Origin: Trichoplusia ni | Lineage: Eukaryota; Arthropoda; Insecta; Lepidoptera; Noctuidae | Assembly: GCF_003590095.1 (NCBI RefSeq) | Contig: NC_039486.1 | Span: 5,392,336 to 5,456,335 of the forward strand | Direction: 5' to 3' | Length of the DNA stretch: 64,000 bases | Shown here: piece after piece, positions 1-13,100 of the stretch | Numbering within the stretch: the stretch's first letter is position 1 | Layout: the number at the start of each line of letters is the position of its first letter | Position numbers and translations under genes: made by a program | The notes under the pieces: model-generated | The model's database searches: none | What the model saw: the letters and a program-made list of their open reading frames with translations, nothing else | Told to the model about the DNA's origin: nothing

Positions 1-350
1 TATCTTTCTATCATAAATGTTTAAATGCAAATTGGACATTCTGATGTATTAATGTGGTCATAGTTTTGACAAATTGATGCAGACTTCGTATAGGGCAATT
101 AATTTCGTAAAACAATTTCATCTATATTTGACAGGTGCTTAAGCAGCCACGTGATGGAACTTTCCGTATAATTCCTGATCAAAACTGTACAGATGTTTTG
201 ATGTCCGCGGAATCCGCTTTAGTCATGTTTGTGTCAGACACCCGTGGCGTAGATAAAAGAACGTTATCAATTCATCTTGTTGATTTTTCATCAAAATGTA
301 ATTTGTGAGCGGGCAACGACGAGGTTGCTAAGCTCTTAAGATCTAATCCA

Positions 351-935
351 TTGCTCTTTCAAACAAAAGATAACACAAATAAAAGAGAGGTAACACATTT
401 ATCATATGAAATGCCAATTCCTAAATTAGAAATATTTCGAAAGAACTGTGTTTACATGGTTCCTCTAGTATATAACGCACTGCCTAAGTCTATAAGGCAA
501 CTACCCTTTAAAAAATTTTGTATTGAACTGCGGAAATGGTTGTTAATGGAAAGTTTTTATTCGATAAACGAATTTTTTTACAAATATCCATGTAAATACT
601 TTAGTCTTGACTTAGCTTCTAAATATAGGCCTAAGTAGCTAGTCCATCAATATAAGTTCCTATTCTATGGTATAAGATGTAATCTTCTAAAATAATGTTA
701 TTGTATATGTAAAAATAATGTTATTTAGTTTTTATGTCCGCTAATAAATTTTGTATTGTGTGTTATGTAAATTTTAAGTTTAATGTGTTAGCTTATAAGA
801 AATATATTCTAAGTAATTTGCATGCCGCTATGACGGCGAAACATGTCGATCTATTTTATATGAATGTAACAACTTTGTACTTACCATGTTTCTGGCAAAT
901 AAAATATTATTATTATTATTATTATCATCATATCG
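351..935 (+). mobile_element. 3' end of a degraded non-LTR retrotransposon (LINE)
   Basis: An open stretch at 351-638 encodes a segment that resembles the extreme C-terminus of reverse transcriptases of insect non-LTR elements: YNALPKSIRQLP, then FKKFCIELRKWLL, then a FYSINEFF-like ending. That is the usual 'N-LP-IR ... FK ... L ... FY...EF' pattern after the RT core. A stop codon (636-638) is followed by about 265 bp of AT-rich 3' UTR and then a TTA/ATT repeat tail at 903-930, as expected for this class. No RT catalytic core or endonuclease is visible to the left, so this is a 5'-truncated or eroded copy. It lies inside what I interpret as a dac intron, in the orientation opposite to dac. 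The class is fairly secure; the exact family (Jockey, CR1 or similar) is not. Confidence 0.7.
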
Positions 936-2832
936 TTCGTTTGTACATTTCCACTATTTGAGTATTAAGCGGCGTGCACAGCCCTTTATCACTAATGAAA
1001 CCGATATATATGAAATACGATCATCAATATCTAAAAACAAACATAATATCGACCAATAAAGAGTTCAGCATATCAACATGCAAAATTCCAATTAGATTCC
1101 TAACATACGATTGTGATAAACCAACCGTTATTGAAGTTGCTTATCTATGTAATTAGAAAGGAACTAAGCTGTAACCATTTGTGTTTATGGGAACATTCAA
1201 GTGCTGCACCATGTTTTCTGATAGCTAACACGTATAGAAATAGTTTTATTGTGTACCTACCGATAATAACCATATTTTCATTTCTAGACCAAATGCAAAT
1301 ATTTTGTCCCACGTAAGATATTCACGATATGTAAATTTTTGAATTAATTTTGATACAATATTTGTGATAACAATATTCAATTTGGAAACACTCATTCATA
1401 TTTACATTGCCTGTTAATATTAGCGAATTATACTAACAACAACAATAGGAACCCTATTTATTATTCGTCAATAAACCGTAACTACAGTTTTCCAAACATG
1501 TTATAATATTATCAATCACTAAAAGTACCTCAGAGAAACAATTCCGTCTCCACGTCTGGCCCTACCAAGTTTTATTACTCATTTTCAAATGGAGTTCCAC
1601 GATAAGGCACGATATAAATCGTTGAAAAATAAATGAAGAACACCAAGTGGTATACGGGGATTAAGGGTAATGTGTGCGGTCGTTAACAGAGACATTCAAA
1701 AAATTATCTACTACGGAATGCGGTACTTTCCACCCACCGCGGATTCGTCAAAAGGGAATAAGGCATCAAATATTCAATTTTAAAACAGCCGCTAAAAGCG
1801 AAACGTCATCGCCTACGCAACCGCAGCTGGGACTTGACGATTTAGAAATTTTGTTACAGATGGGACACGCACTTCGCTCCGGGAAAGAGATAAGTAAAAA
1901 ATTGCATTAGCAAAGTGAAAAACATAAATGAAGATGACAACAATAATGTTTGAGATGTCGTGAAATTGCCTTCCTTAAATGTTTAGAGGGTGTGTTGGTG
2001 ACGCAACAGAAGTGATTCAAGTCCCTTGAAAATTATACTGTCAAGAACAAGAAAACGGCACGCAGAGTAGGAAAAATTTCATTAGCGCCAATCAAAATGA
2101 CGAGGTCCAAAATGAAGCTTGCAAAGAGAGTCGTAATCACGGAGTTCAGCAGGCACCCCCTCGACGTGAGGTCTTATTAAAGGAATAATATTTACAAAAC
2201 GAGACGCCTCAGAAATCCCCAAATTAAGATCTCGCCGAAACCCGCCCAACTTCCACAAAGTGGAATCATTAAATTAAAAATGTAAACTTTTCTCTTAGCA
2301 AGGTAATGGGCATCCCGATGTAGATAAATAGATGGAATAGCTGCAAAAAGGAGCATTTTCCTGTTCATTAAATTTTTCCTTCGCTTTTTTTATTTCGACC
2401 CCTGGTGCTAATTTTGTTGGAATTCACGCCCCTCGGCTCCACCCGCTGGGACTCAATCACAGAAATTTTATATCCGGAATTAAATAAGTACCCGACAGTA
2501 TTACGAGCAAATTTAATATGAGCTTATTTTTAGCGAAGTATCTTTCTTAATTAATCGGATACTCTCGTCTGTATTTATTGGATTTAAATATTTTGTAAAC
2601 ATTTTCTTGTTCCTACAAACAGAGCTCAATACTTTCCTTCCTCGTCGCGTAGAAATTGGTTTAGAAGTTGCTAAGATCTCAACCCTGAAGGGAATATTTC
2701 CATCAGTGGTAACTTATTACAGAGGGTGGTTTGTGTTAATAACTCGATTGTCTATATTACTCAGTGATATACATTTTGTAGGAAACGTCAGCGATCTCGG
2801 TAGTAAATGCAATTACATCTGCTAATATCGGT

Positions 2833-2865
2833 CTGCGGAGGCGAGAGCGACTCTCGTCTCCGCAG
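2833..2865. repeat. GC-rich inverted repeat (15-bp stem, 3-nt loop)
   Basis: The segment begins CTGCGGAGGCGAGAG and, after CGA, ends with its reverse complement with a single G/A difference, which becomes a G-U pair in RNA. It stands out in AT-rich intronic sequence. Function unknown. Confidence 0.7.
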
Positions 2866-5800
2866 CACTGCTTCCAGCGATGCCACCCTCTAACAGTTTG
2901 GGGATCACTTGCAATTTACTTATTACCCTTGCACCTGGTTTTATTTATCCTAGATAGCCGCGTACCCTTGCTATTTGCATATTTACGGCGGGTAAAATAT
3001 TGTTTTTGACTTATTTTTAATTGATAGTGAATTAACTCTAGAGATAGTATTACACAAAGACATGGTTGCATGACAAGACTGCAATTGCAAAATGAGTTAC
3101 GCCATACAATATTTTCTCTTTTCATTTTACATTGTCAATACCCAAATGTGTTTCTCATTACGATATCGGCTTTCCTTATAAGATATTGATTGGTACAAAT
3201 AAGGAAATCGAATTATTCAATGTCCGCCCCTCATTTGTTTCCTGCTCCCCCACAGCAGAGATGAAGAAATTCTTTCCGAGTTTTCGATTACTTGTCCAAT
3301 TAATTTTATAGATTCATTTGTCTTAGACGCTTTGAAATATGCACTGTAAACATTGGACGTATATTTGTACAAACCTAATTTTCAGCTATCAAATTCGAGT
3401 TCGGTTACATTTCCTCGATCTCCATTGGATGTCAACTTTCATATTTCTGTCAATCATTTATTATTATAGCTCTGAGCTATTAATGTCACCATTTCTATGA
3501 GAACCAGGTGAACAATTTAGTTCAAACTGTCAAGTACAAGCGGCACCCTTGTCCCAACAGCTAGCACAGATTACGTGTGAGCCTCTCTCTCTCTTGAAGT
3601 GGTGTCCGGAGTGGGACAGGGATGTCGAGTGTTACGTAATACGAGCAGTTAGGGTATTCTGATGAGAGGGAAAGTTCACGTTCCGTTTCTCATCACGCCT
3701 GTGCGCGCAAGTGGGTGAGTGCGGTTACTGGCCAGAGCAACGCACCGGCCATTCATGACGTAATTGGCAATCGGGCTCATTAAACAGATGTATTTTCACA
3801 TGGTGAACATGTTAACAGCTTTGTTGACGATGTTCGTTTAGTATCGTAAGGGTGCGCTCGTCTAAGTGCTGTTTCTAAACTTGCTTAGTATATTTAATTT
3901 GATAAGCACGCAAGAATCACAGTCACGTGAATTGTTGAAAGTAACTCTACCTAACTATATACTGTTGACACTTATCATTACTGGCCATATAGATAAATCG
4001 GGATCGTCGATAGTAACTCATAGCCAACGAAACCTTCAATTACGTTTCAACTGTGACTGTAATAAATCAACAATTGAATAGGCCATTATAACTCCGACCA
4101 ATCACATCACAGCACTGGCTCTGTGTCGAATCACATACACATTGATAAATCAAGGACATCAGTCGCGGCATTCTGAACTTTAACTCTTAGGAGATATACA
4201 AATGACTAGCCAAGATTATTATTCAATTACGGTCGATAATAGGAGGAACACGTTTCTACGAACAGTATTCAAATCAAAGTTTTTTCGTTCAGATGAAATT
4301 TAACTTTATGTGTTGGTCTATTAGGTTTCGAGCGACGCTTATTGAGTTTGTAGGTGTAAGATAACAATGAGTGGTCAGACAAGGTGTTAAGAGAATACCT
4401 ATTGTTCAAATCGGCGTGAGCGCGGGGGCGCGCCGCGGCGAGATCAAAGCCGATTGATATTGAGACGTGACCACACCTTCGGTCCACAGTATTATCCAGT
4501 ATCCGACTTTGGATTAGGTGATCTGTTTTGTTATTTCGGTTGATTTTTATATAAGGAAACAAAATGTTATTATTATACATACTTTTTTATATTTTTGCCA
4601 AGAACGTGTATTTATATTTTCTTTACGATCAGTAATTGCTGTAAGCACTTCATGACATGACATTTATTGATATCGTGAATTTAAATTAAGAGAATACGAC
4701 AACATTTCAATAAATATATTATGACATTTACGCGCCCAGTTACTCATGCCCTTAGGCCTCACAATATTCTAAATACATTTAAGTCGAGTGAATAGTAAAG
4801 GGCATAATTTGCACACAAAGGCACACGTCATCAAACTGCACAGTTGGACACCTCCTTACGTCACAGTGAACACTCCCGAGCGGGTCCTATCTTGATAACA
4901 CTCGATATTCTGTCACGCTACTGACCGTGTACAAATTACATTGTAAAATCTAAATAAAAGACTTTAAGGACATAGGAACAGATTGTATATTTGTTTGGCA
5001 AAAATCTCCTTAAAGTATAAGTTCGATAATCTTGCGATTGATTTCCTGATGTAAAGAACTACGTCCGGATGCAAATAAAAGTCTAGATTTAATATCTCAT
5101 ACTGACAATAACGGAACCTTCATAAGTGATATTTAAATCGTTGCAATAACATATGAAAACGTTTTGATAATAGACCCACGATTGCGGTACGGCACTGGGG
5201 TGTCGGAACTCGGGACCCTTTACAAAATCATTTCTATTCCGTTTTCCGTGAAAATTGCCCACCGACGGTCAAAGGGTTAACGATTTAGTGTTTATTTGAA
5301 TTCCGCCTTTGTTAGTTTAAAAGGCGTTAGAATGTAAACGGATCCTTTGTTGTGATTGCCGTGTGTTTTGTTCCGACCGTTCCCAGTTTATTGTTTTGTC
5401 GTTTGCAAGGATTTTGTCAGGCGCCTTCAACGCCCCACGTTTTAATTTGCCTTGTAGGGTTGCTACAGTTGAGATTTTGGTATCGGAGATTTGGATTTAT
5501 TTTCGTATATTATACTTAAGATACTTTTACGCTTGCAGAACTATCACTATTTTAACATTTCAACAGTTTATTCTTAGCGTGTCGAATACAAAACTTGGAC
5601 CAAATTTAATTGAGTCTTTAGTATAAATTGAATTGATTTATAACTTTAAGTAGCGTCATGAACTACGGAGTTCATTATAAGAGTTTTATCTTAATGCTCT
5701 GAATTCCATAAGGATTATTCTAATATGACTACACACATCATAAGTAGAGCTTTGAAATTTTTAGAGATAAAATGACTTATGATGCTGGACTATGATTTAT

Positions 5801-6094
5801 CAACTTTTTTTAACGAAAATCTATTTATGTTTTTAGAGTATATTTTTATATGAACATTGTCAATGTGATTTTATTAATTGACATTGTCATATCGCACAGT
5901 CAAAATAATGAGTATTGAGTCGAGACACGATACATTGCTATAAAACGGACTACAAACAGGAGCTAACTATTCATTTATTAAATATTGTAACGTTTCAACA
6001 GCAGATCATATAAAATGCAAGTTTAACAAGCAATGATCAACCAAATCGGGAGTTGTAACATTCAGCGGCTTTGTGTTCCATTGTAGGTACCGCA

Positions 6095-6266
6095 GCATGG
6101 CATCGTTCTTCATTGAGCCCTCCCGGTGGGGAGCCTACAGTAGCCCGACAGTCTCTTTTTGTACGTCCAACGTTTTATCAAACATTTTAATGGCCGGCTT
6201 TATGGAGCCAACAAAAGAAGTGTGCCAACAGAGGCGTTAAATCCTTTTCGATATGATGATGATGAT
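6095..6266 (+). mobile_element. Probable 3' fragment of a non-LTR element with a GAT-repeat tail
   Basis: A GC-richer block runs from about 6,095 into a short (GAT)n tract at 6,253-6,266. A unique, moderately GC-rich 3' segment ending in a trinucleotide repeat is the layout of RTE-like LINE 3' ends in Lepidoptera. No coding part is recognisable, so the class is inferred from layout only. Confidence 0.4.
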
Positions 6267-7014
6267 CACGCGTTTGTCACCGCGCCGCACTGTGGGCTTG
6301 CCCCTCATGCGTGAACTCAACTATTGAAATTCATTTGTTCTCTCGTGAGATCTCTTGTGACAAATCTCTATTACTTTTCCTCTCTTGAATACATTTTTTT
6401 ATTACGTAACATTAATATAAATTCAAATACGTTCCAAATACAAATACTAATACATAGCTACTTACCGCAAACTTTCGGGATGCCTTATTAACTAAAAATA
6501 AAGGTCACAAACACAATCATGCTTAAAAAACTAAACATAAACAACTAACGCATTCAATAATATACTACTACACGTAAGTAATTACAATGTAAATTTATCT
6601 GTGGTTTTAACTTTGAATCAATAGCTAGGGTGTAACCTGGAACCAAAACAACGACAACTAACATTTCACCCACAATAATTCCAATTACACTTAGATACAG
6701 TAAAATAATCACACCATTGAGACATTAGGCAATCGAATGTATAAGGACTGTTTCACGGACCAACCAAGCATTTAAGAAAATCATTGCTTAACTTCAAAAT
6801 TTCAATGATATGAAATGGGACCTACCTGGTGAGAGATGGAAATTGCGAAACACAATAAAAATATTAAAACAAAATAAAACACACCAATAAGCAATTTTGT
6901 TGGAAATATTATACTGTGTAAAAGTCCTGCGTTGCGGGTGTAACGTGTGGTCTTCCAGGCTACCCCCTTGGCTTGCGAGCAACCGGCACAGCGGCCGAGC
7001 CCGCTCGTACGTTT

Positions 7015-7050
7015 CCGAACGCAACCGAACCCGGCCGAACGAAACCGAAC
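7015..7050 (-). repeat. Four-copy 10-bp-period CCGAAC / GTTCGG array
   Basis: CCGAAC occurs at 7,015, 7,025, 7,035 and 7,045, exactly 10 bp apart, separated by variable 4-nt spacers (GCAA, CCGG, GAAA). On the dac strand this reads GTTCGG and lies 28-63 nt inside the intron just after the donor of the candidate micro-exon. The motif is fixed while the spacer varies, so it looks like a set of binding sites rather than a simple satellite. It could be an intronic splicing element or a DNA-level factor array. Confidence 0.7.
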
Positions 7051-7078
7051 GCGCGGACCGACTGAGATAGCGACATAC

Positions 7079-7105
7079 CTGTCTGGCGCTTTCATTGACA
7101 GGCAC
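7079..7105 (-). CDS. dac: Candidate 27-nt in-frame micro-exon of dac
   Basis: On the minus strand a strong pyrimidine tract (ending TTTTTTTCTTCATTTCAG) is followed by 27 nt and a consensus donor (CAG|GTATGT). dac exon 1 ends in phase 2 (AG|). The first base here completes an Arg codon, eight codons follow (CLSMKAPD), and the exon ends again in AG|. It is therefore symmetric and can be included or skipped without changing the frame. It would insert nine residues right after the SKI/SNO/DAC domain, before the basic linker. Splice-site strength and phase match are seen in the sequence. Membership of dac is inferred from strand, phase and position 22 kb downstream of exon 1. A longer open frame continues past the donor (down to 6,802) but shows no similarity I recognise. 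Confidence 0.5.
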
Positions 7106-10100
7106 CTGAAATGAAGAAAAAAATCGATCCAATTCGTTGAAAATTTTAAATTTAAAAATTTTGGTCTTACTAAACTTAGACTGACACAGATAAATTTACA
7201 TGCAAGGATGTGTATAGGTCAACGTCAAACATCGTTTTGCTTAACTAAAATTATTGATTCGAAATATCAACTCTGTATTGTTTATTTTATAAACGAAATT
7301 ATCTATGATCTATAGCGAGCAATGGTTCTAAAATGGAGAACATATCTGTACAAGGGGTAACAAAAATGTATTATAAAAATTAAAAGTAAACACACTAAAA
7401 AAGAATAAACAATAATGTGGCAAAAACAGTTAAAAACAACATTGCAAGATGTATTAGGACAGTTGTTAAAATATGGGGTAGAGTCGAGCGGCTTGACTCC
7501 GCGGCTCCGGTGTTATTGTGCGCGCGCACGCGATCTCTCTCCCGTGTTTGCATTCGCACACTGGTGCCGCACATCCAACGGTTTGTTCCATTTTTGAATC
7601 ATGCGCATAAAATCATTAACTATCCCATTAAGAATGATAGACATTCCAACTCACAGTTGCCTTTTTATAAGTTCCTGTAGACTAGTTTTATTCACGACAG
7701 CACAATAAATACGCAAGGTAATAAATTCAATTGAACATTTAACAGAATGATGTAACTTGTCAATTAGACCGCGTACATTATTTTTTGTTTAAATAAAATA
7801 AAATGATCCTTTTACCTACATACGGCAAACTTATAGCTTTTACTATAAATGGTATTGACGCCATGTATCAAGTAATCAATTAAAGAAAGCAGACATAAAT
7901 ATAAATTGATCAATAAAAACAGATTAATATTGAGTCATTACAGTATTGAAGACTCCCTTCTCGATGGACGAATTTATTAGATTATTACCGGGTAAAATCA
8001 CGCAAATGGAATCGTAAAATAAAGGAAATCAATCCCGTTAAATTGAATTCAATTCCCTTAACATGATTTCATTATAACGAGGGAGCATGGCATACGTCAC
8101 GTGATGTTAGCCGGTACTCAAATGTAGTGCTATTCAATTACATAAATTTTACTGGAAATGCCGCTATGCTTAGTGATTGTACTATTAGACTAGGTAATGA
8201 AAACGTCAAAACGATAAAATAAATTTATCGAAAGAGAACAAAAATATCAAACAAAAAGAGCTCACTATGAATAAAGTGGCGTGGAGTAGCGGTTCAGACA
8301 ATACATTTCACTTCGCGTGTGAACAACCACCGATGACTATCGTTTTGTGCTATTTTGACACAAATACTTTTCTCGTAGATATTGTAATAGATGGCATTCA
8401 ACGCGTACCGAAGCATACACGCAACAAAATCAAAAGTCACCTACTCGAAAAAACCAATCTATCAATATTAGAACACAAAAAATATGCAAGTCAGTTAATA
8501 ATCCCGAATCGGCATTCAACAATGGAAATAAAGTCACAGTCACTTTTTTAATAATGGCAACACAGTTTTTCTTTTTTATTGCCACCCTAGGTTCGTTTGA
8601 CATTTGAACCGGCTGATGACTTAGCCACCATGATGGATCGACGCGACCCACTAAATGAGTGCGTTTAGCGTTTATTTTCTCTGCTATTCAATGTTTGTTA
8701 TTGTTAACTGTATCAAATTGAGTCCCTTCAAAAATTATACATCTATTTTTATAGATAACAAAAAATGATCCAATTTCCAGAGAGCTGTTGGTTCCAAAAG
8801 AAATTAATTTCAAAGCAAACAATAAAACAAAATAAAAACGTATTTACATACAAATTAACTGTTGAACTGTGACTGGTAATCATTTGTCAATTCTAAGTGT
8901 CATTCTGAATCCCATAGCCGGACCATGGCTCTACGTGAAGTAAAATGCCATTTAAATCCTTATCCTTAGAGTCCAAAATAAACGATGGCGTCAGAAACTG
9001 CCAAGAAGACGCTAAGAAAATAAAATTTACAATTTTGAATTCTCTTGGCCATGATATAGAGTCTGTAATTCTTTATTTTTATCGTCTGCGTTAGAAGAAA
9101 ATGAGCGACTGTATACAATTTATCATCGAGCCAAGTATCCGCCCAAACCGTAACGAATCACTAGTAAATAAATTGACCACAAACATTTCGGAGCATTTCT
9201 TTTGATGTAGCGTCCAGAAACAACTTCCATATTAATTTATTAGTGATGTAAGTATCCCGAAGATTTGTTGCTCAGTTGATTTGCGGTGCTCGTTCTCATA
9301 AATCATACTACTTGCGGAGTTCATTCTTTCTGTATTTTATTACAACACAAAATGTATTCACATCTCCATCTAGCTATTCAAACTATTCTTGTCTTAACGT
9401 AACGATTGTAATACGGCTTATTCTTAGACAGTTATATTCTTAGATTTTATTCCGGGATTCTCGAATCTAAAAAACATTACTGTGGAGTAGTAAATCTATA
9501 GATCCATAATAAAATGTTATTAATCACGATATTGTTTTCGCCTGCCAACATTAATGTGATCAGAAAAACAGTAGTGGGTGGATCACGTGACGCGGACTAT
9601 GTTATTATTTTAAGACTATTTTATAACACAATTGTAATTGTTCTATTTGATACTAGTTACGTACAACGCTGCCCGTTATTGGTTAGATCGCATAGAGAAA
9701 GAAAAAGTACCCGTTCTCACATAAAAATAATTTTAATACTGCACCTACCGAGAAAAGTTTGATAAAATCCTGTAACACAAAAAATAACACCTAAAGAAAG
9801 ACGTTTATTTTATATTGAAACTTGAACTACTCAATATTAACATATTTTTCCCATAAGCTCTGTGGTAGACAAAATAGAAATGAGTCACAGGCTATAAATT
9901 ACGTTTGACAGGTCATAGAATTAGATTGATACGTTCTAGGCTCATTCAATTGATAGTGATGTGCCGGGATGTGGGGGTCTACTGAATCATTTTAGGCCAC
10001 ATTATATAAAGCAAATATATTTATTATACAAGAGGCACGATCATGTATTTTTAACATGAATCGTTATTCAATATAAATAAAAATAAAATATACCATAAGT

Positions 10101-13100
10101 AAATGCTGTTAGAATATATTTTAATTAATTTAAATTCGTCTTAAATTATTGCTAGCCGACTTAATTTCAGAACCCTAAAGCTTTCTCAGACAGTTGTAGA
10201 TCTACACGTAGATACTCCACTTAAATGTTGATCTGCTCAAGAGACTAGAAATTTCATTGCTCTCAATTAAAACGCAGAAATAATTATTTGGAAACATCCA
10301 CCCCACTTGTAAATCAATTTATTAAAGTAAATGCGAGTCTGTCCCTCCTCAGAGCTACGAGTATCCTTATTTGATATTTTAAGACCCGAAATAATTTCAA
10401 TTAAATGATACGTATACTGAGAACTTTGGTTAATGCTCCTCACTTGATAATAACTCATTTAATTCAAAATTATTCCTTAGGTAATTAATGAAAAGAACCA
10501 AACATTACAAAGAAAACAAATACGAAGTAATGGCGCCAACTCTTTCGTCCCACCTGCTCTCTAAACAAACTTTTGACACGGCCGTAACGAACATTTTTCG
10601 GGAAAAATAATTGCACATTTATCCTCCAGGGGGCATTAATTTCCCTTCAGCCGCGATTCTGCTGAGGAAACAACCCAATTAGTGCATTACTTCTTACTTA
10701 AGAACGAATCTGGTCTCTCATAAAGTCAGTGTTACACTTACTGATACATATTTATTCAATTTTAAGACTTTTAGTCAACTTTAATGAACATGCTGGAATA
10801 TGAGATTGTCAAATTACTACTGAATTCGTAAAAACTAAAATCTCTTCTCTTTATTGACTTAGTGTAAATGCACAGAATATTAAAACTAATCCATTTCATT
10901 ATAATTATAGTATTTACTGTGATAATAACACACATAGAGTCAGATCTTTCAGCAATACGTGTTACTTTAATGTTGATACGAACACAGCAAATTGCGGCAT
11001 AATTAAATAATAACACCACGCATGGACTAACCCGCGTACAATTATAAGACAAAAAATAGCTTTGAAACAACCGCTGACATTAACTTAATGCGAACAACTT
11101 GGAGATATTGTCAATTTTTATGCGAGTTTAATTTTATAGCAAACGTAGTCAGCACTTGGCTTTGTTTATAGCGTTGTATAGCGTATTGTGTGATACAATC
11201 TTTAAAGTCCAACCCTTCCGAGTTTGTGTAGGACAAGATTTTTATTTTTGTTATTTATAACACTCGGAAGAATTATTACTTCTGAATCGTTTAAGTCCTT
11301 GCTCAGTGCTTGTAATCCCGCGAGACAAGATTAAAATGCTCGCCCAACGCTAATTAAAAGGGTAACTTTTTCTTAAGTAAATGATTAATCGAACATTTGT
11401 GTTCTTATTTAATTTACACAAAATATTTTAAGGAGCTTTAAAGAAGGTTGAAATAAGGTAAATTAAGTCTGTTATTATAAATAAACTCACTCGGCTATGT
11501 ATATTTTTAAAATAAACTTTGAAACACTTATCAATTTGATTAATAAATGGTCATCATTATCACACTGTATTCTTAAAATGTAACTAACAGTATCTTATTT
11601 TGACTACAATTTAATAAGCGTTTTTGACAAGACTATTTGCATTAAAGTATGTTGACAAGTCAGTAATTCGCTTCAGTCAACAGTAGCCATGTTCCTCAAC
11701 ACCTGTCATATGGGGTTAGTGACATTTGTCGACCTTGTACATACTTCGAACTGGATCTCCTGTCAGCTAGCGCAATTTTAATAACCACACAATCAACACA
11801 ACCTACTTCAAGACCTAGATACTATCTAATAGAAGGAACTATTAATAAAACTTTAAAAACAAAGCCTGATGTCTCTTACGATGATGGCCATTTTGGATAA
11901 ATGCGTCATATCTGACAACCTCTCCTTAAATAGTAAGACCTAATTAAGTTTGAACGCGTCTGTACGCAAAAGTATTTATAAAATATGATACGTGGTAATA
12001 TAATATCAACACGAATATGCAATTCTTTTTACACGTCAGCACTCCGATTTGACGCCAGGAAGGAAACTCATCAGTAATTGCAATTGTTTAACTAATTGCT
12101 AAATTAATTATGATAATTATCGAGCAGCTAGTGGCAATAATTTCGCACGGGTGCGCCGCAAACGCCTTGAGTTATGAACGCCCTTTACCGCAAACTCATC
12201 CATTTTGCCCCACTGTGGTAGTGATGGGCCCTAATTGTGTCTATAAAAACTGTTACAGTAAATGCATCGTTGCACAAAGAATATACTAAAGGAACGACTT
12301 GTATCCACAGTCGATCAATTCAAATTAGCTTTAAATGGTAAATATATGAACATCGACGATAATTCATGGTCAAACCGGACAACTATTTGTCTTATAAATT
12401 ACTACAAACAAATGTTGATGAGAAATATTTTATTGCTATATTCTTTATTACTTTAAACACAAATATCATATATTAATATTGTTTATGTTACGAGCTACAA
12501 GACATCAACAAAGCCAGAATAAAAGGCAACGGGAGCGATTAGCCCGCGGCACCGACTGCGTGGTCACGATTTATTGTACGCTAGAACAAAATTAATTTTG
12601 CAGTCACCAACTTTAAATTAAACAATCTACTTCTCAGTTCTACTGTTCTAAATGGTTCAAATTAGTTTGGCATCTATTTCGCGGAGCGCAACAGTATGGC
12701 GGGCGATCCGGGACCCAACACAGTAAAGTCTGAGCTGTTTAAGGAAGATACTTGTCTAGTCTTGAAACCGGTTCCATCTCAAATGATTGGCAACCAAGCC
12801 TTGCTAACATTATAAAACGAATAATACCTATTACAAGTACGATCACATTGTAAGCTTTTTCAGATATAGGCAGACGGAAAAAAATGCAATAGATATAAAC
12901 GCGATATTGAAAATATGCTGTGCCGTAGAAAAACTCAAAGTAGTACAAAAAAGTATTCTTAAAAATGTCATATCATTTCTATAAATACCTAGTCGGACAG
13001 TCACAGCTAGTTTTTTGGTAAAACGATTTAAAGATAGTTGTATTTTTTGTACTGAGTGGACAATGCTATGCTTGTTACGCCTAACTATTTAGGCACTAAC

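Larger units (their letters stand above)
1..7078 (-). other. dac: dac intron downstream of the candidate micro-exon (partial)
   Basis: If the micro-exon at 7,079-7,105 is real, this is the next dac intron, running off the left edge. If it is not real, this is simply more of intron 1. I searched by eye for a reverse-strand exon encoding the basic PGRPPKR-type motif that follows the SKI/DAC domain in DACH proteins and did not find it, so the remaining dac exons are probably outside the window. Contents that can be named are the LINE relic (351-935), a GC-rich hairpin (2,833-2,865), and a probable non-LTR 3' fragment (6,095-6,266). Short GC-richer islets occur near 2,400-2,460, 3,530-3,780 and 4,400-4,460. 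The small ORFs here have no recognisable similarity. Confidence 0.5.

Noticed and set aside
1674..1910. 78-codon ORF in the dac intron
   Set aside because: GTG start, no recognisable domain, and no neighbouring coding signal.
6802..7095. Longer minus-strand ORF continuing past the micro-exon donor
   Set aside because: The strong CAG|GTATGT donor ends the likely exon, and the downstream peptide has no DACH similarity.
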